Below, piece by piece: positions 27,952-36,988 of a DNA stretch of 64,000 nt; the first letter of the stretch is position 1, and every line of letters starts with the position of its first letter. Source of the DNA: Chryseobacterium contaminans (GTDB lineage Bacteria; Bacteroidota; Bacteroidia; Flavobacteriales; Weeksellaceae); NCBI RefSeq assembly GCF_001684955.1, contig NZ_MAYF01000223.1, positions 29,779-93,778 on the forward strand, read 5' to 3'. The position numbers were made by a program, and so were the translations under genes. The notes below the pieces were generated by a model that saw only the letters and a list, made by a program, of their open reading frames with translations, made no database searches and was not told the DNA's origin.

Positions 27952-28947
27952 ATGGCAATTTTACAATTCATAAAACCCGATAAAGTAATTTTACTTAACT
28001 CTGATGAATTTAAAGGTCAATTTGAATTCAGACCTTTAGAACCAGGTTTCGGGCTTACAATCGGTAATGCTTTGAGAAGAGTGTTGCTTTCTTCTCTGGA
28101 AGGATACGCTATTTCATCTATCAAAATAGAAGGTGTAGAGCACGAATTTTCAACTATTCCAGGAGTAATCGAAGACGTTACCGAAATTATTCTTAACCTA
28201 AAGCAGGTAAGATTAAAAGCTTCAGCAGAAGGCCAGGCTAATGAGCAGGTTGTTGCTAAAGTTTCAGGTCAAACGATTATTACTGCTGGTGATTTAGGAA
28301 AATCGATCAACGGATTCGAGGTATTAAACCCGGATTTAGTGATTTGTAACCTAAATACTGATGTAACTTTCGAAATTACTTTCAATATTGAAAAAGGTAG
28401 AGGATATGTTCCTTCAGAACAAAATAAGTCGAACAATGCACCTGTAGGTACTATTGCTATTGACTCTATTTTCACGCCGATCAAGAAAGTACAATACAGC
28501 ATTGAAAATTATCGTGTAGAGCAAAAAACAGACTACGAAAAACTTGTATTAGATATAGAAACTGACGGGTCTATCAGCCCTCAGAATGCTTTAACAGAAG
28601 CTTCTAAGATATTAATTTATCACTTCATGCTATTCTCTGATGAGAGAATCACTCTTGAAACTGAAGCTGTAAAAGCGTCTATCCAATATGATGAGGAAAC
28701 TCTTCATACAAGACAATTACTTAAGTCTAAATTAGCAGATATGGATCTTTCTGTAAGAGCCCTTAACTGTCTTAAAGCAGCTGAAGTAGAAACTCTTGGA
28801 GAATTGGTTTCTTACAGTAAGTCTGATTTGATGAAATTCAGAAATTTTGGTAAAAAATCTTTGACAGAACTAGAAGAATTAGTGCATTCAAAAGGTCTTA
28901 ACTTCGGTTTCGACGTTGCAAAATATAAGTTAGACGCTGATAAATAA
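27952..28947 (+). CDS. rpoA: DNA-directed RNA polymerase subunit alpha
   Basis: The 331-aa product has the N-terminal dimerisation domain ([29 protein letters not shown]) and a complete alpha-CTD (LDMSVR-like [47 protein letters not shown]). It lies at its usual alpha-operon position, 33 bases after rpsD. Confidence 0.98.
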   Translation: MAILQFIKPDKVILLNSDEFKGQFEFRPLEPGFGLTIGNALRRVLLSSLEGYAISSIKIEGVEHEFSTIPGVIEDVTEIILNLKQVRLKASAEGQANEQVVAKVSGQTIITAGDLGKSINGFEVLNPDLVICNLNTDVTFEITFNIEKGRGYVPSEQNKSNNAPVGTIAIDSIFTPIKKVQYSIENYRVEQKTDYEKLVLDIETDGSISPQNALTEASKILIYHFMLFSDERITLETEAVKASIQYDEETLHTRQLLKSKLADMDLSVRALNCLKAAEVETLGELVSYSKSDLMKFRNFGKKSLTELEELVHSKGLNFGFDVAKYKLDADK

Positions 28948-28953
28948 TTAATA

Positions 28954-29475
28954 ATGAGACACGGTAAAAAATTCAATCACTTAGGAAGAACAGCTTCTCA
29001 CAGAAGTGCTTTACTTTCTAATATGGCTTGTTCTCTAATTGAGCATAAAAGAATCAACACTACTGTTGCTAAAGCTAAAGCTTTAAGAGTATATGTTGAG
29101 CCTCTATTAACAAAAGCAAAAGAAGATACTACACACAACAGAAGAGTAGTATTCTCTTACCTTCAAAATAAATTTGCGGTTGCTGAATTATTCAGAACTG
29201 TAGCTCCTAAAATCGCTGAAAGAAACGGTGGTTATACAAGAATCATCAAGACAGGATTCAGACCAGGTGATGCTGCTGATACTGCTCTTATCGAATTAGT
29301 AGATTTCAACGAGCTTTACAACCCGAATGCAGAGGAGAAAAAAGCTACAAGAAGAAGCAGAAGATCATCTGCTGCACCTAAAAAAGCTGAAGCAGTAGTT
29401 GCTGAAGCTCCTGCAGTAGAAGAGAAAGTAGAAGAAGCTAAAGCTGATACTACTGAAGAAAAAACTGAAGAATAA
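28954..29475 (+). CDS. rplQ: 50S ribosomal protein L17 with charged C-terminal extension
   Basis: The L17 core ([34 protein letters not shown] ... [10 protein letters not shown]) spans about residues 1-115. It is followed by a roughly 55-residue Lys/Arg then Ala/Glu-rich tail ([36 protein letters not shown]) absent from the E. coli protein. It is the last gene of the cluster. Confidence 0.97.
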   Translation: MRHGKKFNHLGRTASHRSALLSNMACSLIEHKRINTTVAKAKALRVYVEPLLTKAKEDTTHNRRVVFSYLQNKFAVAELFRTVAPKIAERNGGYTRIIKTGFRPGDAADTALIELVDFNELYNPNAEEKKATRRSRRSSAAPKKAEAVVAEAPAVEEKVEEAKADTTEEKTEE

Positions 29476-29500
29476 TATTCATTCAGATATCAATAGAAAA

Positions 29501-29528
29501 CCATCCGAAATCCGGATGGTTTTTTTTT
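29501..29528 (+). terminator. Terminator of the ribosomal protein cluster
   Basis: CCATCCG (29501-29507), loop AAATC and CGGATGG (29513-29519) are followed by nine T. Confidence 0.92.
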
Positions 29529-29546
29529 ATGTCTGTGTAAAAGTAT

Positions 29547-29571
29547 AAAAAAACCGTCCCTGCTGGGACGG
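29547..29571 (-). terminator. Terminator of the small lipoprotein gene
   Basis: On the minus strand CCGTCCC, loop AGCA, GGGACGG is followed by TTTTTTT (plus-strand A29547-A29553). Confidence 0.9.
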
Positions 29572-29578
29572 CTTTATT

Positions 29579-30013
29579 TTATATTTTGGTTCTTTTTAAT
29601 TCTATAATATTATTACCCTGTTCAAGATGAAGACTGTCTCCTTTTACCCTTGCGGTCATATCATCTTTTTTATAGATGGTTTCGTCTCCTTTAGTTTCCG
29701 ATTTAGGAAGGGTAAACGTCTTTTTATTGCTGGTAATGGCTACTGTACTTTCTTTCGGATCATTTTTGAAAACTACTTTTACCAATGTTCCATCTGTAGC
29801 CTTGTAAACAAAATCTGTTTTTTCAAACTTTTTACCATTCACATCTACTGTTGATGAACTCTGGGTTACAGAATCAATCTTTCCGTTGTTGTCTGTAACT
29901 ACTGTTTCTGAGCTATCTGTTTTAATGACACTCTTATTTCCGCTTTCACTTTTTTTGCAGCTGATTACAGTTAATGCAAGAACAGCGCTAAGTGCTAAAA
30001 GACTTTTTTTCAT
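29579..30013 (-). CDS. Small lipoprotein of unknown function
   Basis: The 144-aa product has a lipoprotein signal (MKKSLLALSAVLALTVISC|KKSESG). The mature part is beta-rich and hydrophilic (FVYKATDGTLVKVVFKNDPKESTVAI). KVVFKND and the threonine-rich repeats resemble small Flavobacteriia lipoproteins without known role. It is convergent with rplQ and carries its own terminator. Confidence 0.7.
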   Translation of the reverse strand: MKKSLLALSAVLALTVISCKKSESGNKSVIKTDSSETVVTDNNGKIDSVTQSSSTVDVNGKKFEKTDFVYKATDGTLVKVVFKNDPKESTVAITSNKKTFTLPKSETKGDETIYKKDDMTARVKGDSLHLEQGNNIIELKRTKI

Positions 30014-30288
30014 GATTATATTATTTGATATTCAATATGATTTTTACCCTTTAATTTTGCAAAAATCATGCCTTACAATATGATGATTTTTTCACTTTTT
30101 GGACAAATAATTTTGTCTTTTTCTTTTAATAATATAAAATGATATTCAGTTTTTAGTAACAAAATCATTGTCAGTACAATGACAGGTTGATTTGTTAAAA
30201 TTTATTAAAAAAATATAGTTTTGAAATGGAAAAATAATTAATTTTAATAAGACTAAAAACTAACCATAACTGTAAACTCACTCCCAAG
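30014..30288. other. AT-rich intergenic region upstream of the two-component operon
   Basis: No open reading frame, stable hairpin or consensus -7 element was recognised in this stretch. It separates the lipoprotein gene from the regulatory dyad that begins at 30289. Confidence 0.5.
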
Positions 30289-30336
30289 ATTACACAAAAG
30301 TGTAATTGACTACAATTTGTTTTCTGTTGAAATTTG
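30289..30336 (+). promoter_or_regulatory. Dyad plus weak promoter of the response-regulator operon
   Basis: ATTACAC (30289-30295), AAAA, GTGTAAT (30300-30306) is a perfect 7 bp dyad continuing into TGAC. The TTG inside it (30306-30308) can act as -33 element, 20 bases before GAAATTTG (30329-30336), a degenerate -7 element (GA instead of TA). The same arrangement, with the same 22 bases between dyad and -7, precedes the operon at 33332. Weak -7 plus dyad suggests activator dependence. Confidence 0.7.
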
Positions 30337-30353
30337 TTTCAAATAATAAAGAC

Positions 30354-30986
30354 ATGAGCATTTCTATTGCCATAGTAGAAGACGAAAAAAACTACAACAA
30401 TGCGTTGAAGAAGGTGATCAATTATCAAAAGGATATGAAAGTTGTTGGCCAATTCTTCGATGGCAATGATGCCTTGAAAAACTTACCTGACCTTTCGCCC
30501 AATGTTGTCATGATGGATATCCAGCTCCAGGATATGCTGGGTATTGAAATCATTGAAAAGCTTAAAAAAGAAATGCCCGAAACCCATTTCATCATGTGCA
30601 CCAGTTTTGAAGATGATGAAAAGATCTTTAATTCTTTAAAAGCAGGTGCCATGGGATATCTTGTTAAGGGTGAAAGTATGGATAAAATACTCTCTTCTAT
30701 CCGGGATGTGTATAACGGTGGAGCTCCTATGAGTTTTTCTATTGCTAGGAGAGTCCTTCAGCACTTTGAAAAGAAACTTTCAGAGATCAAAGGTTTTGAT
30801 GAACTGACCAAACGAGAACAGGAAATTCTTGAACTTCTCTCGCAAGGTTTCCTATACAAAGAAATTGCAGATCAAAAGTGTATCAGTATGGATACTGTGA
30901 AAAAGCATGTTGGAAATATTTACAGAAAACTCCACGTCAGCAATAAAGTGGAGGCTATTAATAAATTTAACCATTTTAAAAACTAA
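30354..30986 (+). CDS. LuxR/NarL-family response regulator
   Basis: The ATG at 30354 gives 210 aa starting MSISIAIVEDEKNY. The receiver domain has acidic ED at residues 9-10, phosphoacceptor D55 (VVMMDIQL) and conserved K (YLVKGESMD). A C-terminal LuxR helix-turn-helix follows (LTKREQEILELLSQGFLYKEIADQKCISMDTVKKHVGNIYRKL, about 145-190). It should be phosphorylated by the kinase encoded three genes downstream. It is the best candidate to bind the dyads at 30289 and 33264. Confidence 0.92.
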   Translation: MSISIAIVEDEKNYNNALKKVINYQKDMKVVGQFFDGNDALKNLPDLSPNVVMMDIQLQDMLGIEIIEKLKKEMPETHFIMCTSFEDDEKIFNSLKAGAMGYLVKGESMDKILSSIRDVYNGGAPMSFSIARRVLQHFEKKLSEIKGFDELTKREQEILELLSQGFLYKEIADQKCISMDTVKKHVGNIYRKLHVSNKVEAINKFNHFKN

Positions 30987-30992
30987 GAAACC

Positions 30993-31781
30993 ATGGAGAA
31001 TTTTAATGAAACAAATCAAGAAACTATCAATGGCACGATGACTTATACAGAAGGTCCTATTGGGAATAAATTTGAGAACCTGGTTGAAGGTCTGGAACTT
31101 ATTGGGGTTGCAACGGTTCTGGCAGAAAGTTTTATTAATAAAGCTAAAAAAGGGATGTTACCTTTTATGAGAAATAATAATTTTAATTTCAATAATGGTG
31201 GTGTTTATGAGGTAAGCTATGCTTTATTGGATAATATTCGGGAGCTTATGGTAGAAAATAAGGCAACTTATTTAACCTTTACTTTTGTGGAAATATCCCC
31301 CGAAGATTCTAGATTAAAAGTTACTCCCTATTCTGATGGAAGTATGATGTATATGATAGCATCTTTAGAAACGGAAGAGAAAAAAGCAATTGGAGAACAA
31401 AATTACCTTATCATCAATGGTAATCAACAGCTCTCATTGAAAGATCTTAAAATTTCAGATAAAGATTTTGAGGACCTTAAGATAGCATATGAAGAACATG
31501 GTAAACGAATCATGGATGCATATTTTGGAAATAAAACAAATACGGTTTCTATCAGCTATCATATTGTGGATTTAATAGATACTTTACATAAGGAGCCTTG
31601 TGATAAATTTATTGTAAATCTTAGTGAGATTAGTGATGTAAAGAAATTAGTAGCTGAAGAAAGACTTGGTATAATTAAGGAAGCCCAATACAGGGCGCAT
31701 TTTGAATCACATTTAGATCAAATGACATTAGTTTTTAAGGGGAATGATAACTATTATGATATGGGCTCATTATATCCATAA
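30993..31781 (+). CDS. Unknown cytoplasmic protein inside the two-component operon
   Basis: The 262-aa product has no signal peptide and no clear membrane span. It is acidic, with a Phe/Asn-rich patch (MRNNNFNFNNGGVYEVSYALLDNIREL) near residue 55 and beta strands such as ATYLTFTFVEISPEDSRLKV. A helical second half includes DLKIAYEEHGKRIMDAYF. I do not recognise the family. It is tightly packed (6 bases after the regulator, 2 bases before the membrane gene), so it probably takes part in the signalling pathway, for instance as an accessory or stress-sensing protein. That role is inference. Confidence 0.7.
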   Translation: MENFNETNQETINGTMTYTEGPIGNKFENLVEGLELIGVATVLAESFINKAKKGMLPFMRNNNFNFNNGGVYEVSYALLDNIRELMVENKATYLTFTFVEISPEDSRLKVTPYSDGSMMYMIASLETEEKKAIGEQNYLIINGNQQLSLKDLKISDKDFEDLKIAYEEHGKRIMDAYFGNKTNTVSISYHIVDLIDTLHKEPCDKFIVNLSEISDVKKLVAEERLGIIKEAQYRAHFESHLDQMTLVFKGNDNYYDMGSLYP

Positions 31782-31783
31782 AA

Positions 31784-32413
31784 ATGTTATTTCAGATATT
31801 ATATTTAACAGTACTTTTTGTAGTCACTGTAAAGTCAATAGTTTTAGCTGGAAAGAAAGGACTTTCCAGCCAAAATTATTTTGCTGTTTTTCTATTGGTT
31901 TCTCTTGGGCTGGAGTTGTATGGACACTATAAAATTTATATCAGAGAGTTTGATTTTGCTTATCTGTTTAATTATTATAGTATTTTTATGATTATATTCT
32001 TTTATATATACTATAGCCGGATATTTTCCAGACAGTTAAGAATAGTTTCTCTTGTTTTAGTTATCACAATCCTTACTTACATTCTATTGTTTGTAAAGTT
32101 TTATGGTGGAAACTATGCCAATGAACTGGGAATATTAGTCTGCTTCTATTTTATTATTAATGCCTTGGTCTGGTTCTATAACAGGATTAAAAACTTTGAT
32201 GCTGTTAAAATCACTGATGATCCTCATTTCTGGATATCATCCGGACTGCTTTTTTGGAGCATCTTTTTTATTTTCAGATCTATCCCAATGTATTTTTTTA
32301 AAGATAATGATCCTGCTTTTTTACAGGTTCTAAAGAATATACAGTATGGTGTGAATATTTTGATGTATACGATGTTCTATATTGCTCTAAACAAATTTAG
32401 AAAATCAGTTTAA
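31784..32413 (+). CDS. Seven-transmembrane protein of the two-component operon
   Basis: The 209-aa product is almost entirely membrane: hydrophobic segments at about 3-22, 33-52, 58-81, 86-107, 115-133, 149-173 and 183-203. Lengths and layout resemble the stand-alone 7-TM sensory modules common next to Bacteroidota histidine kinases. Because the adjacent kinase has a single TM and no sensor domain, this protein may supply sensing. No motif defines a ligand. Confidence 0.75.
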   Translation: MLFQILYLTVLFVVTVKSIVLAGKKGLSSQNYFAVFLLVSLGLELYGHYKIYIREFDFAYLFNYYSIFMIIFFYIYYSRIFSRQLRIVSLVLVITILTYILLFVKFYGGNYANELGILVCFYFIINALVWFYNRIKNFDAVKITDDPHFWISSGLLFWSIFFIFRSIPMYFFKDNDPAFLQVLKNIQYGVNILMYTMFYIALNKFRKSV

Positions 32414-32415
32414 TT

Positions 32416-33204
32416 ATGAAGCAGTTGCCAGATGCAATCAGATTAACCTATATTATTGCAGCAATTTTGCTCATAATATTTGTTGTATTTATTGTTTTGA
32501 TTATTATTCTATACAATAAAAGGCAGATTTTTTTTATTCAGCAGCAACGTCTCAAAGAAGCAGAGCATCAAAACCAGCTTCTCCAAAAAGAACTTGAGCA
32601 GCAAAGGTCTATTGAAAAAGAAAGAGAGCGCATTTCCCACGATATGCATGATGATCTGGGGGCCGGTATTTCTGCGTTGAAGCTTCAGGCTGAGTTCCTG
32701 AAATATAAAATTGAGGACAATGAGCTTCAGAATGATATCGATGAATTACTGAGAACTTCAGAAGAAATGAATATCTCCATGCGGGAGATGCTTTGGAGCC
32801 TGAACTCAGGAAATGATACATTAGGAAGCTTTATTGAGTATGCTATATTGTACACCGGAAACTTCTTAAAGAAAACGAAAATAATATTTCATTCAGAATG
32901 TGAAGATATTATTTCTGATACTTCAATTTCTACAGAGTTACGGAGAAACCTGTTTTTATGTTTAAAAGAGGCGGTCAATAATGTATATAAACATAGTAAA
33001 GCAAATGTTTTAAAACTTTCATTCTGCCAAATCGGAAATCACTTCTTAATGAGGATTGAAGATGATGGAATCGGTATTCCTGGAGGAAAATTGGAAGGTA
33101 ACGGACTTCGCAATATGAAACGAAGGATGAAGGAAGTGCAAGGAGAGTGTAAAATCTCATCTGCAACCTCAAAAACTATTCTGACTTTTGAAATTATACA
33201 GTAA
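32416..33204 (+). CDS. Sensor histidine kinase (HisKA_3 / NarX-like)
   Basis: The 262-aa kinase has one TM helix (about 10-32), a Gln/Glu-rich coiled coil (about 36-72) and the HisKA_3 box ERERISHDMHDDLGAGI with phosphoacceptor H78. The HATPase domain follows (KEAVNNVYKHSKA, IEDDGIGIP, GNGLRNMKRRM). There is no periplasmic sensor domain. Its partner is the LuxR-type regulator at the head of the operon. It starts 2 bases after the 7-TM gene. Confidence 0.92.
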   Translation: MKQLPDAIRLTYIIAAILLIIFVVFIVLIIILYNKRQIFFIQQQRLKEAEHQNQLLQKELEQQRSIEKERERISHDMHDDLGAGISALKLQAEFLKYKIEDNELQNDIDELLRTSEEMNISMREMLWSLNSGNDTLGSFIEYAILYTGNFLKKTKIIFHSECEDIISDTSISTELRRNLFLCLKEAVNNVYKHSKANVLKLSFCQIGNHFLMRIEDDGIGIPGGKLEGNGLRNMKRRMKEVQGECKISSATSKTILTFEIIQ

Positions 33205-33224
33205 TCATTTTCTAAATCTATATT

Positions 33225-33254
33225 AACAGCACCATTCCTAATGGTGCTGTTTTG
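33225..33254 (+). terminator. Terminator of the two-component operon
   Basis: AACAGCACCATT (33225-33236), loop CCT and AATGGTGCTGTT (33240-33251) form a perfect 12 bp stem followed by TTTGTTGTTT. Confidence 0.8.
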
Positions 33255-33263
33255 TTGTTTATA

Positions 33264-33311
33264 ATCACCCTTTTGTGTAATTGACAGGTGTGTTTTTTAG
33301 AGAGAACTTTG
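33264..33311 (+). promoter_or_regulatory. Dyad plus weak promoter of the downstream envelope operon
   Basis: ATcACcC (33264-33270), TTTT, GTGTAAT (33275-33281) and the following TGAC repeat the right arm and tail of the 30289 dyad. The -7-like GAACTTTG (33304-33311) lies exactly 22 bases after the dyad, as in the first promoter. The predicted transcript starts about 17 bases before the ATG at 33332. Confidence 0.7.
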
Positions 33312-33331
33312 AGTTAATAAAACTAATAGCC

Positions 33332-33658
33332 ATGAAAACTTTAATTAATGACAGTATTGAAGATTTGGAAGCTGCGTTGAAAAGTAGCAGTGATCTTCAG
33401 GAAAAATTTAAAACCAATCCTGTAGAAGCCATTAGAAATATGGAGATTAGAAATCCAAAAGATACAGATTACTGGATTTATAGGATTATTGTTATTATGC
33501 TTGGGCTGGCTATCATAGCCATTATAGCAGGGCTTATTCTTCTCTCTTTCTGGAGTAGTGGTGAACCGGATAGTCAGCTGGTAACTATTTTTGCCACCAT
33601 TTCTTCTGGAGCTATTGGTGCTTTAGCAGGCCTTTTATCCCCTTCACCTAGAAAATAG
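33332..33658 (+). CDS. Small two-TM membrane protein, first gene of the putative target operon
   Basis: The ATG at 33332 lies downstream of the predicted promoter and gives 108 aa. A soluble helix-rich N-terminus (MKTLINDSIEDLEAALKSSS ... FKTNPVEAIRNMEI) is followed by a long hydrophobic segment (about 47-70). A Gly/Ala-rich second segment (LVTIFATISSGAIGALAGLL) precedes a short basic end. The N-terminal part faintly resembles leader-like regions of nitrile-hydratase-like peptides (DLQEKFKTNPVEAI). Function unknown. Confidence 0.65.
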   Translation: MKTLINDSIEDLEAALKSSSDLQEKFKTNPVEAIRNMEIRNPKDTDYWIYRIIVIMLGLAIIAIIAGLILLSFWSSGEPDSQLVTIFATISSGAIGALAGLLSPSPRK

Positions 33659-33683
33659 ATTAATTATCTTAAAAATTACAATC

Positions 33684-34166
33684 ATGAGAACTAAAAAAGA
33701 TCAACTGGCCAGAATTATAAACACGCAGTCGCAGCTACTCAATCTCAAAATTATGGAGTTGCAGATGAACAGTGTTTTAGCAGAAAACCAGGAAAGTGAC
33801 AGCAGATATGTTGCTGCTAAAAATATAAGGCTTCCTGATGATAACTCTCAGGTTACTGTTTCAATTTACTTTGGAGGCGAAGGACAATCAGGATCTGCTA
33901 CTCTAAAAGTGTTAAGAACCAATCAGGAAAGTAAATTCATTAAAGGATCTGTTGATAATATTTTAATAGGAACATGTAAGGAACTGATTGGACAGGTTCT
34001 GAATATAGAATCTTTTATACAGGATACAAGTAAGGACAGCAATAAAACTATTTTGACTGTAAAGATCAGACAGGCAGGAAAAGTTATTTATGATGACACT
34101 CATATTTCTGAAGTAAAGACAGAAGGCGGAGCTTCATTATATACCCATCATCTTACATTTTATTAA
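33684..34166 (+). CDS. Unknown soluble protein of the putative target operon
   Basis: The 160-aa product lacks signal peptide and membrane spans. An N-terminal helix (QLARIINTQSQLLNLKIMELQMNSVLAE) is followed by beta-rich sequence (NSQVTVSIYFGGEGQSGSATLKVL, ILTVKIRQAGKVIYDD). No family was recognised. It lies 25 bases after the two-TM gene and 8 bases before the exported barrel gene. Confidence 0.65.
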   Translation: MRTKKDQLARIINTQSQLLNLKIMELQMNSVLAENQESDSRYVAAKNIRLPDDNSQVTVSIYFGGEGQSGSATLKVLRTNQESKFIKGSVDNILIGTCKELIGQVLNIESFIQDTSKDSNKTILTVKIRQAGKVIYDDTHISEVKTEGGASLYTHHLTFY

Positions 34167-34174
34167 AAATAGCC

Positions 34175-35383
34175 ATGAAAACACTAAAATTGAGTTTTGT
34201 ATTAACACTCATTCTGCTTTCACATTTTTATTCCGGACAGGAAGAAAAAGGAATTGATTTAGATGTGCTGAGAGCTCAGGCATCACCGGGAGCCAATCTT
34301 CTGGGAATTGCCAACTCTGATATTGAAAAACCTACGGACCTTAAAAGTATTATGGTTTCGTTAAGAGAGGGAACTGGCAATTTCTCAAGTTTACCAACTT
34401 CATTTGCGATGGATCTGGCTCCTTTTAAATTAAATGGAAATTATCAGGATTTAAGAACCAATTCAGATTTTGCTACAACATTCAAACAGACATTTGTAAC
34501 TTCTATAGCATATAAAGAAGTTAAATCAGATGAAGAACTGAATATAGAAGAAAGGTCAAGAATAGGTTTTGGGGTAAAGTTCTCTATTAAAAGAGGAGAA
34601 TTAAGCAGTGAAACTATAAACGCATTAGATAAAATTCATGAAGTCCATCAATTATTAGAAAGCCGAAGAATTTATAGGAATGATACTAGCATGGAATTAG
34701 CGAGGCTTGATGCTGCCAACAAATCTCTTTTACAAAAGAAAAGGCTTTTGGAAGATGCCGGGAAAACAGATACCGCAGAATATAGGGACCTGGAAAAACA
34801 GATAGAAGAAATAAGAGTTAAGATAGAGAGTTATCATCAACAGAATATTGATGATGAAGGAAAAATAGAGGAAATAACCAACATTGCGAAGAATATTAAA
34901 TTGGAGCGCTTTGGTTTTTTCTTAGATATGTCAATGGGAGGTGTCCTGGATTTTAGAAGTAATAGATTCAATAACTCGCAAATATCCAAAGTGGGAGCGT
35001 GGCTTACGGGTGGTTACAACTGGAAGCAGAATCCTTCAACATTTATTTTTATGGCCAGGTATTTATATAATCCGGATTCATCTTTAGCCAATCCATCATT
35101 GAAAAAAGAAAACCTGCATACTTTAGATATGGGCTCACGACTGATGTTCAAACTGTTTGAAGAGAGATTTCTTTTAAGTGGAGAATGTATGTACAGAAGT
35201 ATTCTGAATAAATCAGACTTTGAGGCGTCCTGGAAGTATCTTCTTAATTTTGAATATGAACTATCTAAAAACCAAAGACTGACATTCTCGTTTGGTAAGG
35301 ATTTTAATGGAAACTATGAAAAGAAAGGAAATCTTATTGTAGCGCTGAATTTATTAGTTGGGTTAGGAAAAATGAAATTATGA
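34175..35383 (+). CDS. Exported protein with coiled coil and probable outer-membrane barrel
   Basis: The 402-aa product has a signal peptide (MKTLKLSFVLTLILLSHFYSG|QEE). The middle (about 145-235) is a strong coiled coil (IHEVHQLLESRRIYRNDTSM, LEKQIEEIRVKIESYHQQN). Flanking regions consist of amphipathic strands (FGFFLDMSMGGVLDF, VGAWLTGGYNWKQN, RLTFSFGKDFNGNY, LIVALNLLVGLGKMKL) typical of outer-membrane proteins. Last gene of the operon. It could span the outer membrane with a periplasmic coiled-coil insert; the role is unknown. Confidence 0.65.
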   Translation: MKTLKLSFVLTLILLSHFYSGQEEKGIDLDVLRAQASPGANLLGIANSDIEKPTDLKSIMVSLREGTGNFSSLPTSFAMDLAPFKLNGNYQDLRTNSDFATTFKQTFVTSIAYKEVKSDEELNIEERSRIGFGVKFSIKRGELSSETINALDKIHEVHQLLESRRIYRNDTSMELARLDAANKSLLQKKRLLEDAGKTDTAEYRDLEKQIEEIRVKIESYHQQNIDDEGKIEEITNIAKNIKLERFGFFLDMSMGGVLDFRSNRFNNSQISKVGAWLTGGYNWKQNPSTFIFMARYLYNPDSSLANPSLKKENLHTLDMGSRLMFKLFEERFLLSGECMYRSILNKSDFEASWKYLLNFEYELSKNQRLTFSFGKDFNGNYEKKGNLIVALNLLVGLGKMKL

Positions 35384-35409
35384 AATAAAAAACTATATAA
35401 CCAATTTCT

Positions 35410-35445
35410 ACTCTCCGGCATTGATAAAATCTGGGGAGTTTTTTA
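35410..35445 (+). terminator. Terminator of the putative target operon
   Basis: ACTCTCCGG (35410-35418) pairs with CTGGGGAGT (35431-35439), 9 bp with two G-U pairs, followed by a T run. Confidence 0.75.
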
Positions 35446-35581
35446 TATATTCCCCCAGATTAAAACCTCAATTTCACACAAACAATTTATTCAGTTTATC
35501 ATAATATAAATTAACTAAAATTTAACGGCGAATTATTTCAAAAAGATCATCCTGAAATACCCCTAAAAGTTAAATTTTGAT

Positions 35582-35589
35582 TAAATTTG
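35582..35589 (+). promoter_or_regulatory. -7 element of the enolase gene
   Basis: TAAATTTG matches TAnnTTTG exactly and lies 22 bases before the ATG. No clear -33 element was found at the expected distance. Confidence 0.5.
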
Positions 35590-35608
35590 TCTAAACTAAA
35601 AAAAATAA

Positions 35609-36904
<1,296 letters not shown>

Positions 36905-36988
36905 TCGAATTTATAAATAACGGCAAGCGATAATTTTTGTTTGCCGTATTTTATGGAAAGTGGTATATTTAAAAAAAATAAATAAATA

